Source: Paenibacillus glycanilyticus
GTDB lineage: Bacteria; Bacillota; Bacilli; Paenibacillales; Paenibacillaceae
Assembly (NCBI RefSeq): GCF_023715145.1
Contig: NZ_JAMBNP010000008.1
Coordinates: forward strand, 62,001 to 126,000
DNA length: 64,000 nt
Direction: 5' to 3'
Below the pieces are notes generated by a model. That model had not been told where the DNA came from. It made no database searches and worked only from the letters and a program-made list of their open reading frames with translations. Below are positions 1 to 7,726 of the stretch, in pieces (positions within the stretch are counted from its first letter, which is position 1; each line of letters opens with the position of its first letter). A program made the position numbers and the translations under genes.

Positions 1-749
1 CCCGATTGGCGCCAGTCCGTATGGTCCGGCTTGACTATCCGCTCCATCACGAACAGCAGAGCATGGAGCGTGAACAATTGCTCCAGCGCCCATGGCAGCG
101 CGGGCCGCATCGCCTGCAGGTCGGCGAGCAGCTCGCCTGCCTCCTGCGCCGTGCGGAGGTGCAGGTGAGCCGGTCCTCGGCGCGCCTGGAACCGCTCATG
201 CCATTTGACCACGGGGAGCTCGGTCAACTCCCCCTCCGTTAAGATCGGCCGGTCGGGACGAGGGGCCGTCGGTGCAGCGCTGTAATTCGCGTCTTCGCCA
301 ACGTTGCCAGCCGGAAATGGCATTTTCGCGGCTGCTCCTTCGGTGCCGGCGCGGGTACCGCCGCGTCCGTTGTCCGACGCCGTGCCAGGCTTGCTGCCGG
401 GGGACGTGCTCTTCAAGGCACTCCGCGCGTTAGCAAGCGACTGGATTGGCCGGCCGCACAGCTCCGCGTAGCGCATCAGGGCAGCGGCCATGTGCGTGCA
501 GGCGCGGTTTGCGGAGCAGGCGCATTCGCTCGCCGCAAGATCATTCAGATCGACGGCGACGTCGTACATTCGGTTATCCTTGACGCGCGCGTCCACATGC
601 ACGCCGTCATCGCGGAGCGCCAGTTCCTCGACCCGTCCCTGTTTATAGTATTGAAACCCCCGTATGATTGTCAGTTCGTCAAAGCGCGCGGCGACACCCT
701 CCAGCAGCAGCCGCCACGCTCCGTCATCCAGCATGTAGTCCAATTCCAT
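1..749 (-). CDS. SWIM zinc-finger domain protein, 3' part cut by window edge
   Basis: An open frame reads leftwards from an ATG at 749 to the window edge without a stop, so only about the first 249 residues are present. The protein begins MELDYMLDDGAWRLLLEG. Residues 76-86 carry the SWIM zinc-binding pattern CxC...CxH (Cys76, Cys78, Cys84, His86) in CACSANRACTH. A low-complexity Ser/Gly/Pro-rich linker follows at about 110-145. SWIM fingers bind DNA or protein, and in Bacillota such proteins are often encoded beside a SNF2-type helicase; that neighbour would lie outside the window and is not seen. The forward open frames over this stretch have no recognisable product and are shadows. Family assignment is firm; the partner and role are inferred. 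Confidence 0.8.
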   Translation of the reverse strand, partial: MELDYMLDDGAWRLLLEGVAARFDELTIIRGFQYYKQGRVEELALRDDGVHVDARVKDNRMYDVAVDLNDLAASECACSANRACTHMAAALMRYAELCGRPIQSLANARSALKSTSPGSKPGTASDNGRGGTRAGTEGAAAKMPFPAGNVGEDANYSAAPTAPRPDRPILTEGELTELPVVKWHERFQARRGPAHLHLRTAQEAGELLADLQAMRPALPWALEQLFTLHALLFVMERIVKPDHTDWRQS

Positions 750-1107
750 AATCCGTTTACTCCCGGTTACATCGTTATGTATTCTTAAACTCTATTATAC
801 CAGCTATTCCACCCGCGAACCCGAACTCCTAAAAATTCGGCCGTACGTTCTCCAACGGATCAAACTGGACAAACTAATCGTTGTTTTACTAACAGAGGTT
901 CTTGTCTCTGGCTGACGACTTCCGTTGTGTTGATGCTCTTGTCGTACGACAGCTTTACGCAGCAAGGTATCCGTGACTTACCACTTTCTGATTCACCAAT
1001 GCTGCATACTCTTGTGATATTCCCCTTCTATTAGACTGTCTAAAACTTTTAGAAAAATGGCGAGTTAGCACTAGAAACACTCAAGGTACAACAATATTCC
1101 AAATGAT
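750..1107. other. Intergenic region, no supported gene
   Basis: Between the SWIM gene start and the VOC promoter. A short minus-strand open stretch around 960-1080 could encode about 40 residues, but it has no ribosome site and I recognise no family. Nothing else is supported. Confidence 0.5.
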
Positions 1108-1137
1108 TTGACATTTAATTTATCATAATGCTACTGT
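1108..1137 (+). promoter_or_regulatory. Probable sigma-A promoter of the VOC gene
   Basis: TTGACA at 1108-1113, an 18 bp spacer, and a weak -10 TACTGT at 1132-1137. The ribosome site GAGGTG follows at 1144-1149. Confidence 0.45.
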
Positions 1138-1155
1138 GTACTTGAGGTGATCGGA

Positions 1156-1572
1156 ATGGCAGAAACAGCCAAAAGTATGTTTGTTAATTTTCCAGTAAAA
1201 GACCTGCAGAAATCCATGGAGTTTTTCACCGCGGTAGGTTTTGAATTCAACCCAAACTTTACTGACGACAAAGCAACCTGTATGGTCATCGGAGAAAATA
1301 TTAACGCTATGTTGTTGGTTGAAGAATATTTTAAGACCTTCACCAACAAAGAGATTTCCGATGCATCCAAAACGACCGAAGTCTTAATTGCATTGATGGT
1401 CGAGAGCCGCGAAAAAGTGGACAAGTTAGTTAACAGCGCAGTTGAAGCAGGTGGCAATATTGCAAAAGATACACAAGATCTCGGCTTCATGTATCAGAGA
1501 AGCTTCCTGGACCTAGACGGTCATCAATGGGAAATCGGCTTTATGGATGAAAGTGCGATCCCGCAGGGATAA
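1156..1572 (+). CDS. VOC (glyoxalase/bleomycin-resistance fold) family protein
   Basis: Single-domain vicinal oxygen chelate protein of 138 residues, about the usual size for one VOC module pair. It shows the family's opening strand and helix (FVNFPVKDLQKSMEFF) and the closing DLDGHQWEIGF strand, in which a metal-ligand Glu normally sits. The substrate cannot be told from sequence; relatives include lactoylglutathione-lyase-like and PhnB-like proteins. An in-frame GTG lies at 1147, but GAGGTG at 1144-1149 is itself the ribosome site and places initiation at the ATG at 1156, 6-8 bases downstream. The gene stands alone between its own promoter and a terminator. Confidence 0.85.
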   Translation: MAETAKSMFVNFPVKDLQKSMEFFTAVGFEFNPNFTDDKATCMVIGENINAMLLVEEYFKTFTNKEISDASKTTEVLIALMVESREKVDKLVNSAVEAGGNIAKDTQDLGFMYQRSFLDLDGHQWEIGFMDESAIPQG

Positions 1573-1605
1573 GGATTTTGAGATTGTTCGTTTCATCATA
1601 CGCAG

Positions 1606-1635
1606 GGATGGTGTCTTGTGACGCCATCTCTTTTT
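1606..1635 (+). terminator. Rho-independent terminator of the VOC gene
   Basis: Stem GATGGTGTC/GACGCCATC (one G-T pair) with a TTGT loop, followed by TCTTTTTC. Confidence 0.7.
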
Positions 1636-1643
1636 CATTAGAC

Positions 1644-2180
1644 TCAGATATTCATTCTTTCAGGACCCGCAAGGATAAACTTCTCGGCTTGGTCAATCAG
1701 TGATTCTAATTCATTAACCGTATCCAGGACCAATTCATTTTCGAGAAAAAAGGTTGGTAAATTTCTGTAATATTCGTTTAGATCGGATAAATTCGTAATT
1801 AATTGATTTGGCAAGGGATTTTCACTACGTTCAACCAGACGTTTTGACCAAATTGTTTCATCACTACATATACAATGAATGATCTTTAACTCTCCCCCTT
1901 TTTCCTTCACCCATTGGTCTAAACCCAGTACATCGTCATTATTATTAAAACCGAAATCAAGAATGATGCTTGCATCGGAGTCAATTACTGTTTGTAACAG
2001 TCTAAATAGGAAGTCAAAGCATAATTTGTTTCTTGAACTATGTTCTTGGACAACACAAGCAGATGCATCATAAAGATCGTCCTTATGCAGTACGACCAAC
2101 TTCAGTCTCCTACTGATCTCATTCGATAATGTTGATTTTCCAGTTGCAGACTTCCCTCTAAATAAAATGATTTTTGACAT
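1644..2180 (-). CDS. P-loop small-molecule kinase-like ATPase
   Basis: 178 residues. A Walker A motif GKSATGKST lies at residues 9-17, followed by a kinase-like strand with HKDD at about 32-35 and a Walker B-like strand SIILDFGF near residue 70. The size and motif layout resemble AAA_33/zeta-toxin-like and adenylyl-sulfate or chloramphenicol phosphotransferase-like kinases. The substrate is unknown, and I see no antitoxin gene next to it, which argues against a toxin-antitoxin role. The ribosome site GGGAGAAG precedes the ATG. It is convergent with the VOC gene. Confidence 0.7.
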   Translation of the reverse strand: MSKIILFRGKSATGKSTLSNEISRRLKLVVLHKDDLYDASACVVQEHSSRNKLCFDFLFRLLQTVIDSDASIILDFGFNNNDDVLGLDQWVKEKGGELKIIHCICSDETIWSKRLVERSENPLPNQLITNLSDLNEYYRNLPTFFLENELVLDTVNELESLIDQAEKFILAGPERMNI

Positions 2181-2473
2181 AGACTTCTCCCATAGTTAAG
2201 TGGCCCCGTTGCTCCGAGGTAACCGCGAATGCACTATCGCTTACGGTTAGCACTAATGAATATTTCATTAAATCATGAATCAACCCTGTTGATTTCCTGT
2301 GTTTTCAAGCCCCCAAAGGGCAAAATGAACGGCTATGGCCGGGTTACTGAGAGCACGCTATTAGTGAAAACAAACCGATCGAAACGCTCGTAATACCGTG
2401 TACCGCACCCAGAAATCACCATTAATTAATCTTCCATATTCTATCACAAGATGGAAAACTGTCTTAAATCAAA
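2181..2473. other. Intergenic region, no supported gene
   Basis: A forward open stretch of about 40 codons ends near 2393, but it has no ribosome site and no family I recognise. It could be a decayed gene end. Confidence 0.4.
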
Positions 2474-2496
2474 AGGCAGCCGTTTTCCGGCTGCCT
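2474..2496 (-). terminator. Terminator of the PPK2 gene
   Basis: Perfect 9 bp stem AGGCAGCCG/CGGCTGCCT with a short loop and TTTTG on the minus strand. Confidence 0.8.
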
Positions 2497-2551
2497 CTGT
2501 ATATATCGATCTATCGTTCCCGTCAGCGTATTGATTTTCCAAGCCCTCCAA

Positions 2552-3382
2552 CTATTTGGACAAGGGGTCGTTAACTTGAAGTTGCTCCAGTAGCTTTTGT
2601 GTCTCGATGTCCGGCTCTGGATATGAGAGCTCCAACTTCTCCAGGGAACTTAAGATAATCCGGAGCACCAAGTAATCGCGGAACCATCGTTCATTGGCCG
2701 GGACGATATGCCACGGAGCATGATTGGTTGCCGTACACCGGAAGGCATCTTCGTATGCCTCAATGTATGAATTCCAGTATTGCCGCTCGCTCAGATCGCT
2801 TGGATCGAATTTCCATAGCTTCTCCGGGTTGCTCAGCCGTTCGCGGATTTTCTCGAGCTGAAATTCAGGCGAAATATGCAGGAAAATTTTGATCAGCAAG
2901 ACGCCATTATTCGTTAGAAGCTTCTCGAAATGACGTATATGCTTCATCCGAATTGATGCTTCCTCGTCCTTTATCAAGCCGTGCACCCGGGTAATTAACA
3001 CCTCTTCATAATAAGAACGATTAAATGCGGAAATATGGCCTTTGGCAGGGACAACCTTATGCGTTCTCCATAAGAAGTCATGAGCAGACTCTTCAAGTGT
3101 CGGTTTCTTAAAGCTCTCCGCTCGAAAGCCCTGGGGATTCAGATTGGAAAGTACCTTCTTGATGACGCCGTCCTTCCCGCTGCAATCCATCCCTTGGAAC
3201 AACACGAGCACGGCATTCGTCTTCGAGGCAAACAACTTTTCCTGCAGATTGCGAAGCTTCCGTTCCATGTGTTCAAACTCATCTTGAATCTCTTCTTTGC
3301 TTACAAAGCCGCCTGTATCGTTCGGATCGAAATGGCTCAACCCGCGTTTGACTGCTTTGGTCAGCCTATAGTTTTTCAACAT
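2552..3382 (-). CDS. Polyphosphate kinase 2 (PPK2) family protein
   Basis: 276 residues, typical for a one-domain PPK2. This family moves phosphate between polyphosphate and nucleotides in the cytosol. The Walker A loop is GMDCSGKDG at about residues 64-72, where DAAGKDG is commoner. The lid/Walker B region has FNRSYYEEVLITRVH, and the usual Trp-rich C-terminal block includes HIVPANERWFRDY. Whether it favours AMP, ADP or GDP cannot be read with confidence. GAGGAGG six bases before the ATG fixes the start. It is monocistronic, with a terminator 55 bp after the stop. Confidence 0.9.
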   Translation of the reverse strand: MLKNYRLTKAVKRGLSHFDPNDTGGFVSKEEIQDEFEHMERKLRNLQEKLFASKTNAVLVLFQGMDCSGKDGVIKKVLSNLNPQGFRAESFKKPTLEESAHDFLWRTHKVVPAKGHISAFNRSYYEEVLITRVHGLIKDEEASIRMKHIRHFEKLLTNNGVLLIKIFLHISPEFQLEKIRERLSNPEKLWKFDPSDLSERQYWNSYIEAYEDAFRCTATNHAPWHIVPANERWFRDYLVLRIILSSLEKLELSYPEPDIETQKLLEQLQVNDPLSK

Positions 3383-3566
3383 GGGACACCTCCTCAGACA
3401 CTCTTAATTCTCGGGAAATATTCGAGACGTTAGCATCAAAACCCTGCAATTCGATTAGTTTTCCGAATAACCTTGAAAATGAATCCTTGTGGATGCATTT
3501 TTTATAGATCATTATCCCACAATCTGGTCGTAGGTATTCTGCGGGTTGTTATCATCCTAAAAACAA

Positions 3567-3591
3567 AAAATCCGCGCAATTCGCGGATTTT
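3567..3591 (-). terminator. Terminator of fbp
   Basis: Stem AAAATCCGCG/CGCGGATTTT with a 5-base loop, followed on the minus strand by a T-rich run. Confidence 0.8.
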
Positions 3592-3649
3592 AATGAATAT
3601 TTCTACTTTCCCTCTGATCTTTAGCGTCACGCCGCTGGCAGCAGTTGGT

Positions 3650-5581
3650 TCATTTCATGTAGCGATATTCCAAAAGATTTTTCAAATTTGAAATTTTCTG
3701 CAGCAGCTTCTCCCCGACATTGGTTTCCCTCACCAGCTTCCGCTTCAGCTCCTTGTCCACCAGCCTCTTTACAGACAATACGTCCGTTCCGTTATATAAC
3801 ACTTCTTCTTTTGAATTAAATTTCTGATGGGCAACCAGCTGCATCCCAAAGGAATTATACAACAAGGTATATCCGGCGATCCCCGTTGTGGATTGATAGG
3901 CTTTGGAGAAGCCGCCGTCAATGACAACCATTTTCCCGTTTGCCTTAACGGGATTCTCTCCGCGAATCTCTTTAACCGGCGTATGGCCGTTAATGATATG
4001 TCCATGATCCGGATTCATATCGAACTCCTGCAGAATTTTTCGGCAGATCTCCTCATTTTCGCGCATTTGGTAATACGGATTTTTTCTCTCCTTATAGATT
4101 TCTTTATCTAGGATAAAGTACCGTTCAAAGGTAGTCATTTCTTTCTTACCAAAGAGCGAGGAACATTCCCCGGTCCATATGTACCATACCATATCCGTAG
4201 CCAGATCGTCCGTCTCTTCCGGATGCGCAAAGGCGTAACGTAAATATTGCTCCAAAACATCAAGAAGCTTGCGACCCGAATACGTCTTGTCTTCGATCTG
4301 CATTTCTTCCATGTTTCCCTCTTCATCCAAGGGAATACAGCCGTGAAACAACAAATTCCCGTTATATTTCAAATAAAGGCTGCCCTTCTTCATAAGAAAA
4401 TTCATATGTCTGGCAAGCTTTTCGGAATGCTGAACGGAGAACAGCAGCTTTTCCATCACCTGCTGTTCTTCCTCCAGCAATTGTTCGGGCTGCCGCGGAT
4501 TTACGGTTGCGAAGCAGGTGTTTTCCAGTCGGTACGTTTTTCCTCCGATCTTGATTTCAGATTTGTCGTAATCGATCTGCTCAAGCAATAGCCGTTCAGA
4601 CATATTAAAGTACGGGCGTCTCTTGATAATCGGGATTTCAAGCTTAAACTGGATCATGGCAATGGCTTGATGAATTTTCGTGATTTGAAGAATTTCCTGC
4701 TCCGAACCATTATGGTCACTCTGCAGCTTCGGTCTAAAGGCCGGATTGTCATCGTAGTATTTCTCCGCCAAGGTCAGCAGTGGGCGAAGATTGATGCCGT
4801 ATACGTCTTCGATGATGTCCAGATTGTCGTATCTGGCGCAGATTCGGATAATATTCGCAAGACAGACGAGAGAACCCGCATAGGCGCCTATCCACAGGAC
4901 ATCATGATTCCCCCACTGAATGTCTACAGAATGGTAGTTGATCAAGGTATCCATAATTTTATCGGGTTCCGGCCCCCGGTCATAGATATCCCCCACCACG
5001 TGAAGATGGTCAACCACCAGGCGCTGGGTCGTATAAGCAAGCCCGATAATAAGCTTGTCCGCCTGACCCAAGGAGATAATTTGCCGATATATTTCCTCAT
5101 AATAAGGGTCCTTATTGTTGGTCGAATCCGTCTTGTACAAAAGCTCCTCTACAATATATACAAACTGCTCCGGCAGAGCATTGCGCAATTTAGAGCGAGT
5201 ATATTTGGAGGAAGCATAAGATATGAGCTTAAGCATATGTTCAATCGTTTGTCTGTACCATCGGTTCAACTCTTGTTTATTGCACAGTTCTCCTTTAACC
5301 AGCTGAATTTTTTCTTCCGGGTAATACACTAATGCCGCAAAATCATTGATTTCATGATCCGTCCAAAGCTCGCGGAACAAGGCTTTGATTTTCTCTTTGA
5401 CGGTACCCGAACCGTTCCTAAGCACATGCTGAAATGCTTGAAATTCCCCATGCAAATCACTAACAAAGTGCTCGGTTCCCTTGGGAAGATTGTTGATCGC
5501 TTCAAGGTTGATGATTTCTGTTACAACCTTTTCTTCCGTGTCGTATTTCAGGGCCAATAAATCTAGAAACTGCGCATCCAA
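3650..5581 (-). CDS. fbp: Fructose-1,6-bisphosphatase, class III
   Basis: Gluconeogenic enzyme converting fructose 1,6-bisphosphate to fructose 6-phosphate. The sequence has the class III (Bacillota) size of about 640 residues and the metallophosphatase signature: SDLHGEF near residue 40, [11 protein letters not shown] near 200 and WGNHD near 225, giving the two-metal Asp/His/Asn set. The C-terminal INGHTPVKE supplies further metal-binding His. Start choice: the longest frame opens with a TTG at 5599, but AAGGAGG lies inside those first codons. It sits 8 bases before a second in-frame TTG at 5581, the better start (643 residues). In a sugar-polymer degrader this enzyme would support gluconeogenic balance; no operon partner is seen. 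Confidence 0.93.
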   Translation of the reverse strand: MDAQFLDLLALKYDTEEKVVTEIINLEAINNLPKGTEHFVSDLHGEFQAFQHVLRNGSGTVKEKIKALFRELWTDHEINDFAALVYYPEEKIQLVKGELCNKQELNRWYRQTIEHMLKLISYASSKYTRSKLRNALPEQFVYIVEELLYKTDSTNNKDPYYEEIYRQIISLGQADKLIIGLAYTTQRLVVDHLHVVGDIYDRGPEPDKIMDTLINYHSVDIQWGNHDVLWIGAYAGSLVCLANIIRICARYDNLDIIEDVYGINLRPLLTLAEKYYDDNPAFRPKLQSDHNGSEQEILQITKIHQAIAMIQFKLEIPIIKRRPYFNMSERLLLEQIDYDKSEIKIGGKTYRLENTCFATVNPRQPEQLLEEEQQVMEKLLFSVQHSEKLARHMNFLMKKGSLYLKYNGNLLFHGCIPLDEEGNMEEMQIEDKTYSGRKLLDVLEQYLRYAFAHPEETDDLATDMVWYIWTGECSSLFGKKEMTTFERYFILDKEIYKERKNPYYQMRENEEICRKILQEFDMNPDHGHIINGHTPVKEIRGENPVKANGKMVVIDGGFSKAYQSTTGIAGYTLLYNSFGMQLVAHQKFNSKEEVLYNGTDVLSVKRLVDKELKRKLVRETNVGEKLLQKISNLKNLLEYRYMK

Positions 5582-5725
5582 ACAGATGTCCTCCTTCAAG
5601 GCTATGGTTATGTATACATGTGTTCTCCGGGTTTCCCTTGATTCACTTACTAACAGCTATTATAACTGAAACTTCCCGCGCTATCCGTTAGCTTTAATAA
5701 AGCGTACATTTCCAGGGAGGAATAC

Positions 5726-5767
5726 AAAAAAGATGACTCCTCATAGAACAGAGAAGTCATCTTTTTT
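5726..5767 (-). terminator. Terminator after the C39-like peptidase gene
   Basis: 13 bp stem AAAAAAGATGACT/AGTCATCTTTTTT; strong T-run on either strand. Confidence 0.8.
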
Positions 5768-5839
5768 GTGACATAGCATCAGGCTAATTCAACCCGCGTG
5801 TCCCGTCCATTCTTCGCTTAGTTGGAGGCAGCCAGCTGA

Positions 5840-6658
5840 CTACTTGCTAATGATCCAATACTGCTTCGCTTCTTTTCGGAATACCGATTCCTTCGCTACG
5901 ACCTTCCCGTCATTGCGCACTCCCTGATTAATCAACCCGTCCGGTCCATACTTTGTGTTGTCAGGATTAGGATCATATACTTCGAAGTCTGCTCCGGACT
6001 TGCCCACTATCAAGACATAATGTCCGCCGCCCGTAAAGTGTCCGGGACCCATCGTAGCGATCGCCATGACATCCTCTTGCAATGCTGCTTTCACAACATC
6101 AAAGCTTCCGGTCTGCTGGCACTTTAACCCATGGAGTTTGCAGAAATCAGCGAAAAAGCCCCACGCCGTACCGTCATTGTAGGTGCGGTATCCGTGCTTC
6201 ACAGCGTAATCAGCCGCTACAGGGGGAAGCACGGTGTCATCAGTTAAAGCAGAGATGGCCATAGCCGCGGACGTGGGTCCGCAAGCCGACGTTCCTATTG
6301 TTTGAGTTTTGTCGTCATGCGTGGAGTACAGGATTCCAGCCCATTTAGGATCTTCCTGACTGAAATATACCAGTGTTTTTTTGCCTGCACCCGATTTAAC
6401 CGCTGCATCGGAAAACAACGCCTGCCAGGATTGGTCACCGATTTCGCCGGCAGCAAGACCCGTATTGCCCAGATTGTTGTTCGTTTTGAAGGCATTTACA
6501 GCATACAAAGTACCGGGTCCAAAACGGCCGTCCGTCGTAAGAGCTTTCCCGGTAGAGTCCGTATATCCCAGCGCATTAAGCCGCTTCTGCATGGCCATAA
6601 CGTTAGGGTCGACGACGGATGGATTAAGCGACAAGGTTGTTATGAGTTTAGTTGCCAT
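5840..6658 (-). CDS. Peptidoglycan-binding domain plus C39-like cysteine peptidase
   Basis: 272 residues from the preferred ATG at 6658; an upstream ATG at 6694 lacks a good ribosome site, while GAGGGG precedes 6658. The N-terminal region (about 10-80) looks like a peptidoglycan-binding module (MQKRLNALGY, DGRFGPGTL). The rest is a Peptidase_C39_2-like domain: SQEDPKWAG opening, catalytic Cys in SACGPTSAAM, His in GGGHYVLIVG, and Asp in VYDPNPD. No signal peptide or membrane segment is visible, which is odd for a wall-acting enzyme. It may leave by a holin-like or non-classical route, or act on lysis. Domain calls are firm; the substrate is not known. Confidence 0.8.
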   Translation of the reverse strand: MATKLITTLSLNPSVVDPNVMAMQKRLNALGYTDSTGKALTTDGRFGPGTLYAVNAFKTNNNLGNTGLAAGEIGDQSWQALFSDAAVKSGAGKKTLVYFSQEDPKWAGILYSTHDDKTQTIGTSACGPTSAAMAISALTDDTVLPPVAADYAVKHGYRTYNDGTAWGFFADFCKLHGLKCQQTGSFDVVKAALQEDVMAIATMGPGHFTGGGHYVLIVGKSGADFEVYDPNPDNTKYGPDGLINQGVRNDGKVVAKESVFRKEAKQYWIISK

Positions 6659-6737
6659 TATTATCTTTTCCCCTCGGTTATTAACTTGTTCCATTGCGGA
6701 TCACCATAATGTCCATTTCCCGTTTAGAAAATCGTAT

Positions 6738-7202
6738 TTAAATATACTTGTGCTCTTGGAACGTAGCAGCTTGTCCATGGTTATTCCCATTCTCGTCGAT
6801 GAGATTCCATACGGTCGCATTCACAATATAAAATCTAATGCCGGTGCTGGAAATCCGAATACCGGTGTAATTGTCGACGAAACCTTGCTCATCGACAATT
6901 CTCAGAAAGCGGTCACGTTCCCCCCGTTCCATCGGTTCGGCCGTCAATCGCGATGGCGTGTCCGTAAACGTAGCCCAATCCATCTCCCACAGCTTCTGAG
7001 CTGTCAGGTTGCCGAAATTTAGTACCGGATCCGGCTCCCGTCCGTGAGACAATACGACGAAAGGCAATTGATACAGCCATTCCAATTCCTTGCCTGGCAC
7101 TGCTTCTTCTCCTTCTATAAGCTTCTTTCCGGTTAAGCGCTCGTAGCTTTCGATGATTAAGCGGGCATGTTCGTTTGTCGCCCCAATTCCGGTAAGTTTC
7201 AT
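6738..7202 (-). CDS. MEKHLA domain protein
   Basis: 154 residues from the ATG at 7202, which has AGGAGA seven bases upstream; a TTG at 7220 lies before that ribosome site. The MEKHLA signature is clear in NFGNLTAQKLWEMDW, followed by PSRLTAEP. MEKHLA is a PAS-related fold known from plant HD-ZIP III proteins and many bacterial stand-alone proteins of unknown role, presumably binding a small ligand. It lies 79 bp upstream of the peptidase gene on the same strand, so co-transcription is possible. Confidence 0.85.
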   Translation of the reverse strand: MKLTGIGATNEHARLIIESYERLTGKKLIEGEEAVPGKELEWLYQLPFVVLSHGREPDPVLNFGNLTAQKLWEMDWATFTDTPSRLTAEPMERGERDRFLRIVDEQGFVDNYTGIRISSTGIRFYIVNATVWNLIDENGNNHGQAATFQEHKYI

Positions 7203-7258
7203 TTTCGTTCTCCTATCCAATTGATTCGATGGTAGATACTCGCGTTGATGTAGGATAG

Positions 7259-7348
7259 TTATTTTCGTAAGGCCGTGTCGGCCATAAAACGATGCAGATC
7301 AGAGATAGACCACCAATGCGTGTCCCCTCCGATTGCAACGATCTTCAT
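7259..7348 (-). CDS. Short ORF (29 aa) with a strong ribosome site; leader peptide or gene remnant
   Basis: ATG at 7348 preceded by AAGGAGAGG at ideal distance; the peptide begins MKIVAIGGDTHWW and ends at TAA 7259. The opening looks like the first beta strand and glycine loop of a longer enzyme, so it may be the 5' end of a gene lost by deletion. It could instead be a leader for the MEKHLA gene 57 bp downstream. I recognise no family. Confidence 0.35.
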   Translation of the reverse strand: MKIVAIGGDTHWWSISDLHRFMADTALRK

Positions 7349-7559
7349 AAAAGGTACCTCTCCTTTTTTATTCATCAAAAATCTTAGAATTGAAAACGCG
7401 CATCACCTCTTATCTATCAGAAGTTATATATATTAACCGTGTAATTAGTGTAAGATTTAATGACATGGACAACAAATCACAAAATAATAAGGTAAATATA
7501 AATTTGATTATATAATTTATGGAATTTCGCAAAATTCGCTTGAAATGCAAATATGAAAA
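7349..7559. other. AT-rich intergenic stretch, no supported gene
   Basis: AT-rich, with no ORF with a ribosome site. It presumably contains the promoter for the short ORF and the MEKHLA gene, but no clean -35/-10 pair stands out. Confidence 0.4.
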
Positions 7560-7583
7560 GGCAGCCAATTGTCACCGGCCGCC
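7560..7583 (-). terminator. Possible second terminator
   Basis: Stem GGCGGC/GCTGCC (one G-T pair) with TTTT on the minus strand, downstream of the stronger hairpin at 7649-7672. Confidence 0.35.
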
Positions 7584-7648
7584 TTCGAATTCTAATTGAA
7601 TTATTTTTAAGAATTAAGCTCTGCGCTACACCACGCCCGTAACAAGAA

Positions 7649-7672
7649 AAAGGCCGCAAGAATGCGGCCTTT
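7649..7672 (-). terminator. Terminator of the GT84/GH94 gene
   Basis: Stem AAAGGCCGCA/TGCGGCCTTT followed on the minus strand by TTTCTTG. Confidence 0.8.
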
Positions 7673-7726
7673 TCCTTACATCATTCGCTTGTGAATGCCG
7701 GCATATCCATAATCCCTGCAAACGAG

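Noticed and set aside
6-788. Forward open frames over 6-242 and 492-788
   Set aside because: The minus strand reads a continuous SWIM zinc-finger protein with a real CxC...CxH motif; the forward frames are shadows.
960-1080. Possible transposase remnant upstream of the VOC gene
   Set aside because: A roughly 40-codon open stretch on the minus strand has no motif I can assign and no inverted repeats flank it.
1644-2180. Zeta-toxin of a toxin-antitoxin pair
   Set aside because: The P-loop kinase fold fits, but there is no small antitoxin gene next to it, so no TA claim is made.
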